From Bacteroidota bacterium (GTDB taxonomy: Bacteria; Bacteroidota; Bacteroidia; Chitinophagales; Chitinophagaceae), in assembly GCA_023391315.1 (NCBI GenBank), contig JAEWBD010000454.1, positions 1-12,142 on the forward strand: 12,142 nucleotides of DNA, read 5' to 3'. Shown here in pieces: positions 6,442 through 12,142 of this stretch; positions within the stretch are counted from its first letter, which is position 1, and the number at the start of each line of letters is the position of its first letter. The notes beneath the pieces are model-generated. The model was not told the DNA's origin and did not search any database. It saw only the letters and a program-made list of their open reading frames with translations. The position numbers were made by a program, and so were the translations under genes.

Positions 6442-8634
6442 CTATCTCAAAAATAACAATTCCCTATACTTCGGTAACGTCCAGTTATCGTCGTTTACCA
6501 ATGTTTCAAGTTTGTCTGCATGATAACGGATGCCATCAAAAAACTTCTCCTTCACATCGCTGCAATAAGCAATAGCTTTCGTACGTGTATCTGTCATGTT
6601 GTTCGCTATCTTTCTATGCTCAATCAGGTCTTTCACTTTTGTATATACTTCCTGCAAATGACCGGATATGCGCTTTAATATTTCCAACTGGCTGGCATAA
6701 GCAGATTCAGGTAAACCGGCCTCTTTCAAACCACGAATATTTTCAATTAATACATTCTGGTATTCCACAACGGAAGGGATGATATGGTTTAGAGCCAGGT
6801 CGCCCATAACCCTTGCTTCAATCTGTACCTTCTTTATATACTTTTCCAGTTCAATTTCATGGCGGGCTTCAATTTCAGAATGCGTGTAAACTTTATTGCT
6901 TTCAAATAATTCTTTTGCTTTATCGCTCACCATCGCGTCAAGCGCCAGCGGTGTTGTGGGTGTATTTGATAAACCGCGGCGTTCTGCTTCATGATGCCAT
7001 TCCTGGCTGTAGTTATCACCTTCAAACAAAATGCTTTTGCTTTCTGCAATATATTTTTGAATGATATGCATAATAGCGATTTCTTTTTTATCGCCTTTAT
7101 CCATCAGCGCATCCACATCTTTCTTAAACTGTTTCAATGTTTCAGCCATAATGGTGTTTAGTGCAATCATTGCGTTTGCACAGTTAGCAGAAGAACCTAC
7201 AGCACGAAACTCAAATTTATTACCGGTAAAGGCAAAGGGCGATGTACGGTTACGGTCGGTATTATCCAGCATTAGTTCAGGAATGCTGCGGTGCAGGTCT
7301 AATTTCAAAATAGCTTCATCCTGTTCATCAAATTTTTCGCCCACCCTTGTTTCAATATCATTCAAAACATTGGTAAGATATTCGCCAATAAACACCGAAA
7401 GAATGGCCGGTGGCGCCTCGTTGGCCCCAAGCCTGTGATCGTTAGATGCAGAAGCAATGGCTGCCCGTAAAATATCGGCATAATCATGCACCGCTTTAAT
7501 AGTATTCACAAAAAATGTAAGGAACATAAGGTTGGTCTTTGGCGTTTTGCCCGGCGCTAATAAATTAACGCCGGTATCTGTTGCCATGCTCCAGTTATTA
7601 TGCTTGCCGCTGCCATTTATGCCTGCAAAAGGTTTTTCGTGCAATAATACACGCAGGTTATGCCTGCGTGCCACGCGGTCCAAAACATCCATTAAAAGCG
7701 TATTATGGTCAACGGCAAGGTTCACATCTTCAAATATCGGGGCGCATTCGTATTGTGAAGGCGCCACCTCGTTATGTCTTGCGCGTAATGGGATGCCTAG
7801 TTTATAAGCTTCCATTTCATAGTCACGCATAAAGGCGTAAACTCTTTCCGGTATAGAACCAAAATAATGATCTTCCAGTTGCTGGCCTTTTGCGGGTGAA
7901 GCGCCGAAAACTGTTCTGCCGGTTAAAATAATATCGGGGCGGGCATTGGCGAGGCCTTCATCAATTACAAAATATTCCTGTTCCCAGCCAAGCGTAGCCG
8001 TAACGCGGGAAATATTTTTATCGAAGAAATTGCAAACATCAACGGCGGATTTATTTAAGGCTTCAAGTGCTTTAAGCAAAGGCGCCTTATAGTCAAGCGA
8101 TTCACCCGTATAGGAAACAAATATGGTAGGAATACAAAGCGTTTTGCCATGGCCAATCTCCATTACAAAAGCAGGAGATGAGGGGTCCCAGGCCGTATAA
8201 CCGCGGGCTTCAAAAGTTGCCCTTAAACCGCCGCTTGGAAACGAGGATGCATCGGGTTCCTGCTGAATAAGCGCGGCGCTGTCGAATTCCTCAATAGGCA
8301 TTCCATCACTTTTCAATGTGAAAAAGGAATCATGTTTTTCGGCGGTTGTGCCGCTTAAAGGTTGAAACCAGTGCGTAAAATGTGTTACGCCTTTGCTTTC
8401 GGCCCAGGCGCGCATACCTGTTGCAATCTGATTGGCAACAGAACGGTCTATTCTTTTTGAATCTTTTATGCTGGAAGAAAGGCTTTTATAAGCTTCATTG
8501 CTTAAGAATTCGCGGGCCGTTTTAAGCGTAAAAACGTTTTCGCCAAATATGGCGCTTATTTTACCGGAGCTATGCACTGAAACATGCTCTGCATCCCCGC
8601 TGAGCTTATTAACAGCTTCGAATCGTAAAGACAT
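6442..8634 (-). CDS. glnN: Type III glutamine synthetase
   Basis: This 730-residue protein has the size and motifs of GSIII, which makes glutamine from glutamate, ammonia and ATP. Residues 141-156 (FEARGYTAWDPSSPAF) are a GSIII-specific N-terminal signature. The active-site regions follow in order: GWEQEYF (216-222, metal-binding Glu), HNEVAPSQYE (287-296), GINGSGKHNNWS (338-349, nucleotide/glutamate binding), RLGANEAPP (401-409) and the DRNRTSPFAFTGNKFEFRA region (460-478). The long C-terminal tail (about 500-730) is mostly helical and GSIII-type. GSIII forms dodecamers (family knowledge). It lies directly downstream of a second, unrelated-type glutamine synthetase on the same strand. A terminator separates them, so glnN probably has its own promoter in the 148-bp gap. 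The frame after the TAG stays open for 36 more codons. Confidence 0.96.
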   Translation of the reverse strand: MSLRFEAVNKLSGDAEHVSVHSSGKISAIFGENVFTLKTAREFLSNEAYKSLSSSIKDSKRIDRSVANQIATGMRAWAESKGVTHFTHWFQPLSGTTAEKHDSFFTLKSDGMPIEEFDSAALIQQEPDASSFPSGGLRATFEARGYTAWDPSSPAFVMEIGHGKTLCIPTIFVSYTGESLDYKAPLLKALEALNKSAVDVCNFFDKNISRVTATLGWEQEYFVIDEGLANARPDIILTGRTVFGASPAKGQQLEDHYFGSIPERVYAFMRDYEMEAYKLGIPLRARHNEVAPSQYECAPIFEDVNLAVDHNTLLMDVLDRVARRHNLRVLLHEKPFAGINGSGKHNNWSMATDTGVNLLAPGKTPKTNLMFLTFFVNTIKAVHDYADILRAAIASASNDHRLGANEAPPAILSVFIGEYLTNVLNDIETRVGEKFDEQDEAILKLDLHRSIPELMLDNTDRNRTSPFAFTGNKFEFRAVGSSANCANAMIALNTIMAETLKQFKKDVDALMDKGDKKEIAIMHIIQKYIAESKSILFEGDNYSQEWHHEAERRGLSNTPTTPLALDAMVSDKAKELFESNKVYTHSEIEARHEIELEKYIKKVQIEARVMGDLALNHIIPSVVEYQNVLIENIRGLKEAGLPESAYASQLEILKRISGHLQEVYTKVKDLIEHRKIANNMTDTRTKAIAYCSDVKEKFFDGIRYHADKLETLVNDDNWTLPKYRELLFLR

Positions 8635-8733
8635 ATTGATATTTTTTTAAGTTTTAAACAAAAAAACTGAAATTTTCTGTAAGAAGGGGCTTTCTCACAC
8701 ATATTATATTTAGTTTCTATTTTCTGAAATTAA

Positions 8734-8757
8734 AAAACCCGGTCTAAGCCGGGTTTT
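8734..8757 (-). terminator. Intrinsic terminator between the two glutamine synthetase genes
   Basis: AAAACCCGG (8734-8742) and CCGGGTTTT (8749-8757) form a perfect 9-bp stem with a 6-nt loop. On the minus strand the stem is followed by a T-run of six. It ends the upstream glutamine synthetase transcript about 26 bp after its stop. Transcription into glnN would require readthrough or a new promoter. Confidence 0.85.
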
Positions 8758-8782
8758 AAGTATTGTAAATTAACGGAGTTTT

Positions 8783-9802
8783 TTATAAACCAGCTTCTGC
8801 AGCTTTAACCGTTTTAATGATACGCGCTGCTACTTTATATGGATCGGCGGCAGAGTTTGGACGACGATCTTCCAAATAACCTTTCCATCCTTTTGCAGGC
8901 ACCATTACAGGAATGCGGATAGATGCGCCGCGATCAGAAACACCGTAGCTAAAATCATGGATGCTGGCTGTTTCGTGTTTACCGGTTAAACGCAAATGGT
9001 TATCGGCGCCATATACTTCAATATGCTCTTTAACCACACCGCGGAAACCTTCACAAATTTTGTCGAATATTTCTTTGCTGCCGGCATTCCTCAATGTACT
9101 GTTAGAGAAATTAGCATGCATGCCTGAGCCATTCCAGTCTAATGCGCCAAGCGGTTTACAATGCCAGTTAACAGCAACGCCGTATTTTTCACCGATTCTT
9201 TCCAATAGGTAGCGGCCAATCCAAATTTGATCACCGGCTTCTTTAGCGCCTTTTGCAAAAATCTGGAACTCCCACTGCCCGGCAGCAACTTCTGAGTTGA
9301 TGCCTTCCACATTTAAACCTGCTTCCAGGCACGCATCCAGGTGTTCTTCAACAATTTCACGACCGTATGCATTGGCTGCTCCAACAGAGCAATAATATGG
9401 GCCCTGCGGGCGGGGATAGCCGCTTGCAGGGAAGCCAAGTGGTTTGCTGGTTTCAGGGTTCCACAGGAAGTATTCCTGTTCAAAACCAAACCAGAAATCA
9501 TTATCATCATCTTCTATGGTAGCGCGTCCGTTAGATTCATGAGGAGTGCCATCTGCGCTAAGCACCTCGCACATAACAAGATAGGCGTCTTTTCGCTGCG
9601 GGTCTTTCACAAAAAAGACCGGTTTCAATAAACAATCGGAAGAACCACCCGGAGCCTGTTCTGTAGAAGAACCATCGAAGCTCCATATTGGTAAATCTTC
9701 AAGCTTACCGCTAAAATCTTTTTCAATTTTTGTTTTGCTGCGCAGGCTTTGGGTGGGCTTGTAACCATCAAGCCAGATGTACTCGAGTTTTGTTGCTGCC
9801 AT
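8783..9802 (-). CDS. Type II-like (beta-Grasp) glutamine synthetase
   Basis: This 339-residue enzyme resembles the short, eukaryotic-type glutamine synthetases (GSII) rather than the roughly 470-residue bacterial GSI. The N-terminal beta-Grasp domain includes LEYIWLDGY (6-14) and LPIWSFDGSSTEQAPG (37-52). The catalytic domain has FGFEQEYF (105-112), NSEVAAGQWEFQ (169-180), NGSGMHANFS (224-233), LRLTGKHETA (270-279), RGASIRIP (291-298) and YLEDRRPNSAADPY (309-322), which together supply the metal, ATP and glutamate ligands. No GSI-type adenylylation tyrosine motif is seen. It makes glutamine in the cytoplasm. It sits 148 bp upstream of glnN and 136 bp downstream of the aspartate kinase gene. 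The upstream gap is very AT-rich with an inverted repeat. The start ATG has no Shine-Dalgarno. Naming varies (glnA or glnII), so the symbol is left blank. Confidence 0.95.
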   Translation of the reverse strand: MAATKLEYIWLDGYKPTQSLRSKTKIEKDFSGKLEDLPIWSFDGSSTEQAPGGSSDCLLKPVFFVKDPQRKDAYLVMCEVLSADGTPHESNGRATIEDDDNDFWFGFEQEYFLWNPETSKPLGFPASGYPRPQGPYYCSVGAANAYGREIVEEHLDACLEAGLNVEGINSEVAAGQWEFQIFAKGAKEAGDQIWIGRYLLERIGEKYGVAVNWHCKPLGALDWNGSGMHANFSNSTLRNAGSKEIFDKICEGFRGVVKEHIEVYGADNHLRLTGKHETASIHDFSYGVSDRGASIRIPVMVPAKGWKGYLEDRRPNSAADPYKVAARIIKTVKAAEAGL

Positions 9803-9825
9803 AAGTAGTAAATTTTTGCAAAAGA

Positions 9826-9858
9826 AAAGAAATAAAATAAAAAAATATTTATTTCTTT
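9826..9858. promoter_or_regulatory. Inverted repeat upstream of the GSII-like gene
   Basis: AAAGAAATAAA (9826-9836) and TTTATTTCTTT (9848-9858) are perfectly complementary over 11 bp across an 11-nt AT spacer. The repeat lies 24-56 bp upstream of the start codon, where a promoter or operator is expected. The region is extremely AT-rich, so chance is a real alternative. No Bacteroidota -7/-33 pair was found with confidence. Confidence 0.3.
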
Positions 9859-9938
9859 AAATTTTATGAAAAATCAATTAAAAAATAAAACATTTAATTT
9901 TTAATCATATGTCGGTAGCAATCGTTAGTTTTTGAATA

Positions 9939-11258
9939 TTATAGTCCAAAAACGCCTGCATTTATTGATTGCAGAGCTTGTTTCTTATATTCTGACGCAA
10001 TAAGTAATGAAATATTATGATGGCTTCCCCCATAACTTACCATTCTAACCGGTATTGCATCAAGCGAATTAAATAATTTTTTTAATATATCTTCAGATTG
10101 GGCAATTTCGTTTCCAACAATTGATATAATGGTCTGATCTGTATCAGTTTCAACTGTTCCCAACGGCTCCAGCTCTTTTATAATATGCTGAAGGTTAGTG
10201 GGATCGTCAATGGTAACAGAAACCGCCACTTCTGAAGTGGTGATCATATCAATAGACGTCTTGTATTTTTCGAACACTTCGAAAATCCTTCTTAAAAAAC
10301 CATAAGCCAGCAGCATGCGGCTGCTCTTGATTTTAATAGCAATTATACCGTCTTTAGCAGCAACAGCTTTAACGCCTACGCTCATGGCATCCTGGTTAAT
10401 GGTTGTTCCCGCAGCTTGCGGCTCCATCGTATTCAATAATTTAACCGGTATATTGTAAGAACGTGCGGGCCATATACAAGCCGGGTGCAGGATTTTCGCC
10501 CCGAAATAAGCCAGTTCGGCTGCTTCGTCAAAACTCAGGTATTCTACTGCAACGGTTTTGTCCACAATACGCGGATCATTATTATGCAAGCCGCTGATGT
10601 CAGTCCATATTTCGCAAACTTCTGCATTCAAAGCCGCGGCAATAAGAGATGCCGTATAATCGCTGCCGCCACGTTTCAAATTATCAACTTCACCTCTTGA
10701 ATTGCGGCAGATGTAGCCCTGGGTTACGAATAGCCTTGTCTTCGGGTAATGCTGTAGCAACTGGCTAAGCTTTACCTTAATGCTTCCAATTTGTGGCTCA
10801 CTCTGCGCATCTATACTCATAAATTCAAGCGCAGGCAGCAATATGTGATCTTCCTTTATCTCTTCAAGATAAACGCTGAATAATTTGGTACTGAGCAATT
10901 CGCCCTGTGCAAGAATATCCTTGTTTAAGGCTTCGCTGAATGATATTTTAAGAATGATATTTAAAAACTCGAAATGCTCGGAAACAATAGCGTTCGCTTT
11001 TTTCTTTCCTTCTTCCGTAGAAACCAGTGTATCCACAAACTTTCGGTAATGCGCTTCCAGCTCTTCAATTTTTTTGGCTGCTTCGCCACGATAGCCTTCC
11101 GCAATAGCGTTACTGATATTTACCAGGGCATTCGTTGTTCCGCTTAAAGCGCTCAGTACAACTATTTTAGGTTTATCATCAGCCGTAATAAGCTGAAGCA
11201 CCTGGTTCATACGCTGTGGCGTACCTACGCTGGTACCGCCGAATTTCATAATTTTCAT
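9939..11258 (-). CDS. lysC: Aspartate kinase (aspartokinase), monofunctional
   Basis: This 439-residue enzyme phosphorylates aspartate, the first step toward lysine, diaminopimelate, threonine and methionine. The kinase domain (about 1-290) opens with KFGGTSVG (5-12) and carries AQGELLS (117-123), RGGSDYTA (197-204), WTDISGLHNNDPR (218-230) and FGAKILHP (252-259). The C-terminal region (about 300-439) has two ACT-like segments, including SIDMITTSEVAVSVTI (335-350) and IISIVGNEIAQSEDILKKLF, where amino-acid feedback would bind. No homoserine dehydrogenase domain is fused. I chose ATG 11258 over the TTG at 11282 because AGGAG lies five bases upstream and KFGGTS belongs near the N-terminus. It is 78 bp downstream of rnhA on the same strand. 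The lysC symbol is a family-level choice; a thrA-type or other paralogue elsewhere is not excluded. Confidence 0.93.
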   Translation of the reverse strand: MKIMKFGGTSVGTPQRMNQVLQLITADDKPKIVVLSALSGTTNALVNISNAIAEGYRGEAAKKIEELEAHYRKFVDTLVSTEEGKKKANAIVSEHFEFLNIILKISFSEALNKDILAQGELLSTKLFSVYLEEIKEDHILLPALEFMSIDAQSEPQIGSIKVKLSQLLQHYPKTRLFVTQGYICRNSRGEVDNLKRGGSDYTASLIAAALNAEVCEIWTDISGLHNNDPRIVDKTVAVEYLSFDEAAELAYFGAKILHPACIWPARSYNIPVKLLNTMEPQAAGTTINQDAMSVGVKAVAAKDGIIAIKIKSSRMLLAYGFLRRIFEVFEKYKTSIDMITTSEVAVSVTIDDPTNLQHIIKELEPLGTVETDTDQTIISIVGNEIAQSEDILKKLFNSLDAIPVRMVSYGGSHHNISLLIASEYKKQALQSINAGVFGL

Positions 11259-11263
11259 AACAT

Positions 11264-11287
11264 CTCCTGAACCTGATAGCAAGGTTC
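11264..11287 (-). promoter_or_regulatory. Strong ribosome binding site with abutting stem-loop before the aspartate kinase gene
   Basis: On the minus strand AGGAG (11268-11264) sits five bases before the ATG at 11258, one of the few clear Shine-Dalgarno sequences here. Directly upstream, GAACCT (11287-11282) pairs with AGGTTC (11274-11269) around a 7-nt loop, with no gap between stem and AGGAG. The AGGAG decides the start codon. The stem could restrict or expose the ribosome site; that role is inference. Confidence 0.5.
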
Positions 11288-11289
11288 AT

Positions 11290-11321
11290 TTTTTATAAAC
11301 TGGTTTTAAAAGTGCGCAAAA
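11290..11321 (-). promoter_or_regulatory. Candidate promoter for the aspartate kinase gene
   Basis: On the minus strand TTTTG (11321-11317) and TATAAAAA (11297-11290) are separated by 19 bases, the spacing expected of a Bacteroidota -33/-7 pair. The second box matches TAnnTTTG only partly. Transcription would start just before the stem-loop, giving a leader of about 25 nt. Readthrough from rnhA is the alternative. Confidence 0.3.
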
Positions 11322-11336
11322 TTAATGGGTAAACTG

Positions 11337-11816
11337 TTACAGAAGTTTGTTTTGCAGTTGTTCATAACCTTCGTCAATGAGTAGATTGCTGCCATCGGCG
11401 GCGGCAGTAGCTAATTCATCGCAACGATTATTATGTATATTATCAGCATGACCTTTTACCCAAACGAATTTTATTGAATGCTTTTTGGCGAGGTGATAAT
11501 ATTGCATCCAGAGATCTTTATTTTTTTTACCGCCTTTAAAATCAGTCCTGATCCATCCATCGAGCCATTTTTTCTCAACAGAATTTAAAACATACTGGCT
11601 GTCGGTATAAATAAGAATATCCAGTCCTTCCTTCGTTAACGCCTTTAAGGCAACAATAACAGCCATCAATTCCATGCGGTTATTGGTGGTAAGCCTGTAG
11701 CCGGCAGACAACTCTTTTTGTTTATTGCCCCACATTAAAATAGCGCCGTAGCCACCCCGCCCCGGATTGCCACGGGCGGCGCCATCGGTATAAATAATCA
11801 ATTGTTTTTCGGGCAT
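11337..11816 (-). CDS. rnhA: Ribonuclease HI
   Basis: This 159-residue RNase HI cleaves the RNA strand of RNA-DNA hybrids, clearing R-loops and primer remnants. The acidic active site is complete: D11 in IYTDGAARGNPG, E49 in NNRMELMA, D72 in IYTDSQYVLNS and D133 in NNRCDELA, with the flap His at H123 in VKGHADN. The basic handle region (KKWLDGWIRTDFKGGKKNKD, 82-101) binds the hybrid, as in the E. coli type. Length matches the family (about 155). The start is only 4 bp after the stop of the PhzF-family gene, so the two are likely co-transcribed. Aspartate kinase follows after 78 bp. Nothing appears broken. Confidence 0.96.
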   Translation of the reverse strand: MPEKQLIIYTDGAARGNPGRGGYGAILMWGNKQKELSAGYRLTTNNRMELMAVIVALKALTKEGLDILIYTDSQYVLNSVEKKWLDGWIRTDFKGGKKNKDLWMQYYHLAKKHSIKFVWVKGHADNIHNNRCDELATAAADGSNLLIDEGYEQLQNKLL

Positions 11817-11820
11817 AAAA

Positions 11821-12142
11821 TCAAATGGTGTATTCTCCTTTAAGATAGGTGATGGCCTGCCCGCTCATTAACACACGGTTTTCTTTCAATTCACATTCAA
11901 GAAAACCTTTTCGCTTTGAAAGCTGGGCGGCGGATAATGTTGTCTTGCCCAATTCTTTTGCCCAATAAGGAACCATAATAGTATGTGCAGAACCGGTAAC
12001 GGGATCTTCATTAATACCACTTTGCGGGTAAAAACACCTCGATACAAAATCCACATCATGGCCTCTGGCTGTTGTAACAACGCCCCTGGCTTTTACTTTG
12101 GCAAGACTGGCAAAGTCAGGTTGCAGGTTTTCTATGCTGCGC
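11821..12142 (-). CDS. PhzF-family isomerase-like protein, C-terminal part (runs off the right edge)
   Basis: The minus-strand frame is open from the right edge to TGA at 11821-11823, giving about 106 C-terminal residues. The stretch GINEDPVTGSAHTIMVPYW is the well-known PhzF C-terminal signature, with the GSAH loop and conserved Asp lining the active-site cleft. It is preceded by VDFVSRCFYPQSG, also typical. PhzF-family proteins are diaminopimelate-epimerase-like two-domain folds. The N-terminal half with the catalytic Glu is outside the window. Most bacterial members have no known substrate and are not phenazine enzymes; nothing here suggests phenazine synthesis. The reading frame is open across 12054-12142, so the GTG at 12054 is not the start. 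The gene precedes rnhA by 4 bp, implying co-transcription. Confidence 0.88.
   Translation of the reverse strand, partial: RSIENLQPDFASLAKVKARGVVTTARGHDVDFVSRCFYPQSGINEDPVTGSAHTIMVPYWAKELGKTTLSAAQLSKRKGFLECELKENRVLMSGQAITYLKGEYTI

Noticed and set aside
6585..7832. Several open frames on the plus strand antisense to glnN
   Set aside because: These are shadows of a strongly conserved type III glutamine synthetase frame; none has recognisable domains.
11821..12142. A phenazine biosynthesis locus suggested by the PhzF-like gene
   Set aside because: No other phenazine genes are present, the neighbours are rnhA and aspartate kinase, and most PhzF-family proteins are unrelated to phenazines.

Overview
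This window looks like a chromosomal segment of a Bacteroidota bacterium, probably a Chitinophagaceae or sphingobacterial relative (inference). The evidence is AT-rich intergenic DNA, mostly absent Shine-Dalgarno sequences, a PepSY-like secreted protein, and paired type II-like and type III glutamine synthetases. Most genes are housekeeping or amino-acid metabolism. I see no CRISPR array, tRNA, rRNA or defence island beyond one partial DNA methyltransferase at the left edge.

Left part (1-2440): the N-terminal 126 codons of a beta-class DNA methyltransferase run off the left edge on the minus strand. A 254-bp gene-poor spacer follows, then a complete 1800-bp IS1182-family insertion sequence (635-2434). 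The IS has 18-bp imperfect terminal inverted repeats, an ATTA target duplication, one intact DDE transposase, and hairpins at both ends that read as terminators for incoming transcription. It landed 8 bp beyond the stop codon of a small secreted PepSY-like protein gene.

Middle part (2443-6266): the PepSY-like gene (minus); a trans-sulfuration enzyme (cystathionine gamma-synthase/lyase, plus) with its own terminator; an NAD(P)-binding epimerase-like protein (plus); and proC (minus), which meets the epimerase gene stop-to-stop with no spacer.

Right part (6442-12142): all genes are on the minus strand. Read in the direction of transcription they are a partial PhzF-family gene, rnhA (4-bp gap), aspartate kinase, a type II-like (beta-Grasp) glutamine synthetase and a type III glutamine synthetase (glnN). 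Hairpin terminators after each glutamine synthetase suggest they are separate units. The genes cover ammonia assimilation (two glutamine synthetases), the entry to the aspartate family (aspartate kinase), sulfur amino acid exchange and the last step of proline synthesis. They are thematically close but not one operon.

I did not find a convincing new biological system. The best leads are regulatory: the inbound terminators of the IS, a 24-bp near-perfect palindrome upstream of proC, and a stem-loop abutting a strong ribosome binding site before the aspartate kinase gene.
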